From Verrucomicrobiales bacterium (GTDB lineage Bacteria > Verrucomicrobiota > Verrucomicrobiia > Verrucomicrobiales > Akkermansiaceae): 7,117 bases of DNA. The position numbers were made by a program, and so were the translations under genes. Below, in pieces: positions 5,097-7,117 of this stretch. The DNA lies in assembly GCA_002729295.1 (NCBI GenBank), contig PBTU01000029.1, positions 1-7,117 on the forward strand. Direction: 5' to 3'. Below the pieces are notes generated by a model. That model had not been told where the DNA came from, ran no database searches, and saw nothing but the letters and a program-made list of their open reading frames with translations. Position 1 is the first letter of the stretch. Every line of letters begins with the position of its first letter.

Positions 5097-7117
5097 TTAC
5101 TTGTATTCCTTTAGGAAGGCTACGAGGTCGGCGACGTCCTGTGGGCTGAGGCCCATTTGGTCGGCGGAGAGCATTAGTGAATAGTTCATCCCGCTCTGCT
5201 TCTTGATCATTTTACGGGGAATCAACTGGGTAACGCCTCCGGTGGAAGTGATCGTGGTGGGGTCGGTTTTGGCGAGGGCAAGTCCTTGGATTTTCTTACC
5301 ATCTTTCAGCTGAAGAGTGGTGCCTTTGAATCCGTGGGAAATGTCTGCGGTTGGGTCAACGATGGCCCGGGCTATGACGTCGGCGGGTTGGCCTCCACCC
5401 CATCCCTTGAGGCTGGGACCGTAGTCGATGCCGGCTCCGTCAAACTCATGACACATGATGCAGCGGGTCGCAGTGGTTTTACCTTTTGCGGCATTGCCTT
5501 TAAACTTGAGAACGTCTTCGACGGAGAACTTGGGCTTTTCTTGGCGGGGAGCTGCTATCGACAGGGCCACGACTTTGTCGGGATCGTAAATGCCGCGCTT
5601 CTTGAGCTCTGCCATGAGATCATAGTCGCGCCATTCGCCGATGGCATTTCGGAAGAGCCAGTAAGTGGCGTCCTTCTTGGTGAGGGGATTGTCGCAAAGC
5701 GTCAACATGGCGTCGGCAGCGGAGTGATGGTTGATGAAGGCGAGGGACTCGATAGCCAAGGCGCGTTGCTCCGTTGTGGGATCATTGGATTGCGCGAATT
5801 CCAAAAGATCGGGAACAGCAGCAGAGGGCCAGAGACGCCAGGTGACTTTCAGGGCGCGATCGGACCACTCCTGGGTGCTGGCTTGCTTGAGAGCGAGCCA
5901 GATTTCGTTTTCCTTGTTGGCCGCTCCGAGTCCGAAGGCCTCGAGGGCGTTCTTGTCATCGACCTCAAGTTTCGTGGCGAGAGTGATGAAAATGTCCTTC
6001 GTCTTGTCGGCGGGAAGGTCGCGCATGGAGAGGGCGACATCTCGGCGAACTCCGGTGTCGGGGTCGTTGGCGAGTTTGGCGGCGTAGGGCAGGATATCCT
6101 GTCCGGCACGGCGGATGGCGCGGTAGGCCGCGATACGGATTTGCGGGTCCTTTTTGTTGCTCAGGAGCATCTCGCAAGTAGCGCGACCGAATTTTCCGAG
6201 GTGTGGAAGAACCCAGATCGCGCGGGCAGCGACAAATCTATTGGCGTTGGGTTTGCTGAGCATTTTTCGTAGGGCGGGAACGGCTTTTTCTCCGTGTTTC
6301 TTTAGTGCCATAAACCCGAGATAGCGGGTGTTGATGGCGGGTGACTTGAGAGCGGTGATCGCGCCGTCGATGGTCTTGAGGTTAAACTTGGGGATCTTGG
6401 ATTTGAATCCTTTTGGCGCGATGCGGTAGATCGTGCCGGAGCAGGAATTGTCGAGGTCGGCGTGTCCACCAACGCGTCCGTCGAACCAATCAGTGACATA
6501 GACCGCGCCGTCGGGACCAACGGTGACATCGGAGGGGCGGAACTGGTAGCGGGTCTCCTTGCTCATCTTGCGGGTACCTCCAACAAAGTCAGAGCCGAAG
6601 AATTCATCCTTGAGGTTGGTGGTGAGGAAACTGCCGCGGTCGAGTTTGAAGGTCGCGCCTTCCGGAGTGGGCTGGTAGTGGAAGATAGTATTTCGTCCTG
6701 GCTCGCAGGAGAGGAGGGAGCCCACGAAGGATTCCCCGAGTGCTCCGTTCTCATACATGGTGACTCCGGTGGGAGAACCGCCGCCGTAGACATCGCCGGC
6801 GTGCATTGTTCCGGGGTCGAGCTGACGCCAGTGAGCGCTTTGGTGTTCCTGGCCGGGACGTTTGACATCGCGGTAGCCTTGCTTGCCATCGCGTGTGAAG
6901 TATCCCGCGCATCCGTATTCCAGAATGTAGGAAACACGACAAGCCGGTGGATCGTCGTTGTCGTTCTGGAAGGTGTTGCCAAAGGAACTGACGGATTGTT
7001 CGTAGGAATTTCGGTAGCCGTGTCCGGTGATTTCGGCATTGGTGCCGTCGGGATTCATGCGAACGGTGAAGCCGGACGTCCAGACGTGACCGTCATCGGA
7101 TTTCTTGCCGGAGGTGG
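5097..7117 (-). CDS. PVC-type propeller / HEAT / cytochrome c heme-binding protein, N-terminus outside window
   Basis: The frame is open to the window edge and shows 672 residues; relatives are usually 900-1200 long, so the start and signal peptide are missing. The first ~235 residues are the end of a sugar-dehydrogenase-like propeller (TIGR02604 type), with F-R-P-S-D-V-T-V-G-P-D-G and VYVTDWFDGR near 190-215. About 250-490 is a helical HEAT-like solenoid with repeated L-x-x-x-x-D-P-x-x-x-V-R-x-x-A units. About 545-672 is a TIGR02603-type cytochrome c domain with CIMCHEFDGAG (Cys552, Cys555, His556; codons 5462-5448), then Y-G-P-S-L, and a C-terminal helix D-V-A-D-L-V-A-F-L. The family is exported and multiplied in Planctomycetes and Verrucomicrobia, thought to oxidise sugars or polymer fragments and pass electrons through heme. 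The usual S-L-M-P near the end reads S-L-M-L here. It ends in TAA, 176 nt before the DUF58 start, so co-transcription is possible but unproven. Confidence 0.9.
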   Translation of the reverse strand, partial: TSGKKSDDGHVWTSGFTVRMNPDGTNAEITGHGYRNSYEQSVSSFGNTFQNDNDDPPACRVSYILEYGCAGYFTRDGKQGYRDVKRPGQEHQSAHWRQLDPGTMHAGDVYGGGSPTGVTMYENGALGESFVGSLLSCEPGRNTIFHYQPTPEGATFKLDRGSFLTTNLKDEFFGSDFVGGTRKMSKETRYQFRPSDVTVGPDGAVYVTDWFDGRVGGHADLDNSCSGTIYRIAPKGFKSKIPKFNLKTIDGAITALKSPAINTRYLGFMALKKHGEKAVPALRKMLSKPNANRFVAARAIWVLPHLGKFGRATCEMLLSNKKDPQIRIAAYRAIRRAGQDILPYAAKLANDPDTGVRRDVALSMRDLPADKTKDIFITLATKLEVDDKNALEAFGLGAANKENEIWLALKQASTQEWSDRALKVTWRLWPSAAVPDLLEFAQSNDPTTEQRALAIESLAFINHHSAADAMLTLCDNPLTKKDATYWLFRNAIGEWRDYDLMAELKKRGIYDPDKVVALSIAAPRQEKPKFSVEDVLKFKGNAAKGKTTATRCIMCHEFDGAGIDYGPSLKGWGGGQPADVIARAIVDPTADISHGFKGTTLQLKDGKKIQGLALAKTDPTTITSTGGVTQLIPRKMIKKQSGMNYSLMLSADQMGLSPQDVADLVAFLKEYK

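Noticed and set aside
5286..6272. Plus-strand open frame of 328 codons over the HEAT/cytochrome gene
   Set aside because: The opposite strand has a continuous propeller-HEAT-CxxCH architecture; the plus-strand product has no recognisable domain.
1..7117. CRISPR array, tRNA/rRNA gene, prophage, insertion sequence or defence system
   Set aside because: No regularly spaced repeats, no tRNA-like fold, no transposase or integrase and no defence-family motif was seen; all large frames are explained by housekeeping or PVC-type genes.

Overview
The window looks like an ordinary chromosomal stretch of a moderately GC-rich bacterium of the Verrucomicrobiota / PVC group. The evidence is the gene mix. 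It has an LL-diaminopimelate aminotransferase, a secreted PQQ-type beta-propeller opening with the W-P-H-F-L-G-P-T-R-D-G motif, and a large propeller / HEAT / CxxCH protein of the Pirellula-Verrucomicrobium dehydrogenase type. It also has a one-repeat PUR-domain protein. Most starts lack a Shine-Dalgarno sequence, which fits this group. The assignment rests on protein motifs only; no search was possible.

Layout. Positions 1-918 (+) hold the C-terminal three quarters of dapL, closed by a strong intrinsic terminator (937-969). Everything to the right is on the minus strand, so dapL converges with a PQQ-like propeller gene (2264-990). Going right (upstream on the minus strand) come a 223-nt spacer, a small PUR-domain gene (2691-2488, GTG start), a tRNA-dihydrouridine synthase gene (3790-2759), a DUF58 membrane-protein gene (4920-3790) whose stop overlaps the dus start as TAATG, a 176-nt spacer framed by inverted repeats, and the C-terminal 672 residues of a PVC-type heme-binding protein (7117-5097) that runs off the window.

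How the genes relate. DUF58 and dus are almost certainly translationally coupled, and the PUR gene 67 nt further on may share the transcript. The two ends of the minus-strand block encode exported proteins typical of PVC polymer or sugar oxidation. dapL makes LL-DAP from tetrahydrodipicolinate for lysine and peptidoglycan. No phage, CRISPR, toxin-antitoxin or defence locus is visible. The least explained parts are the two minus-strand spacers, which carry perfect 9-bp inverted repeats and a similar series of short anchors, and the DUF58-dus-PUR arrangement with no MoxR partner in view.
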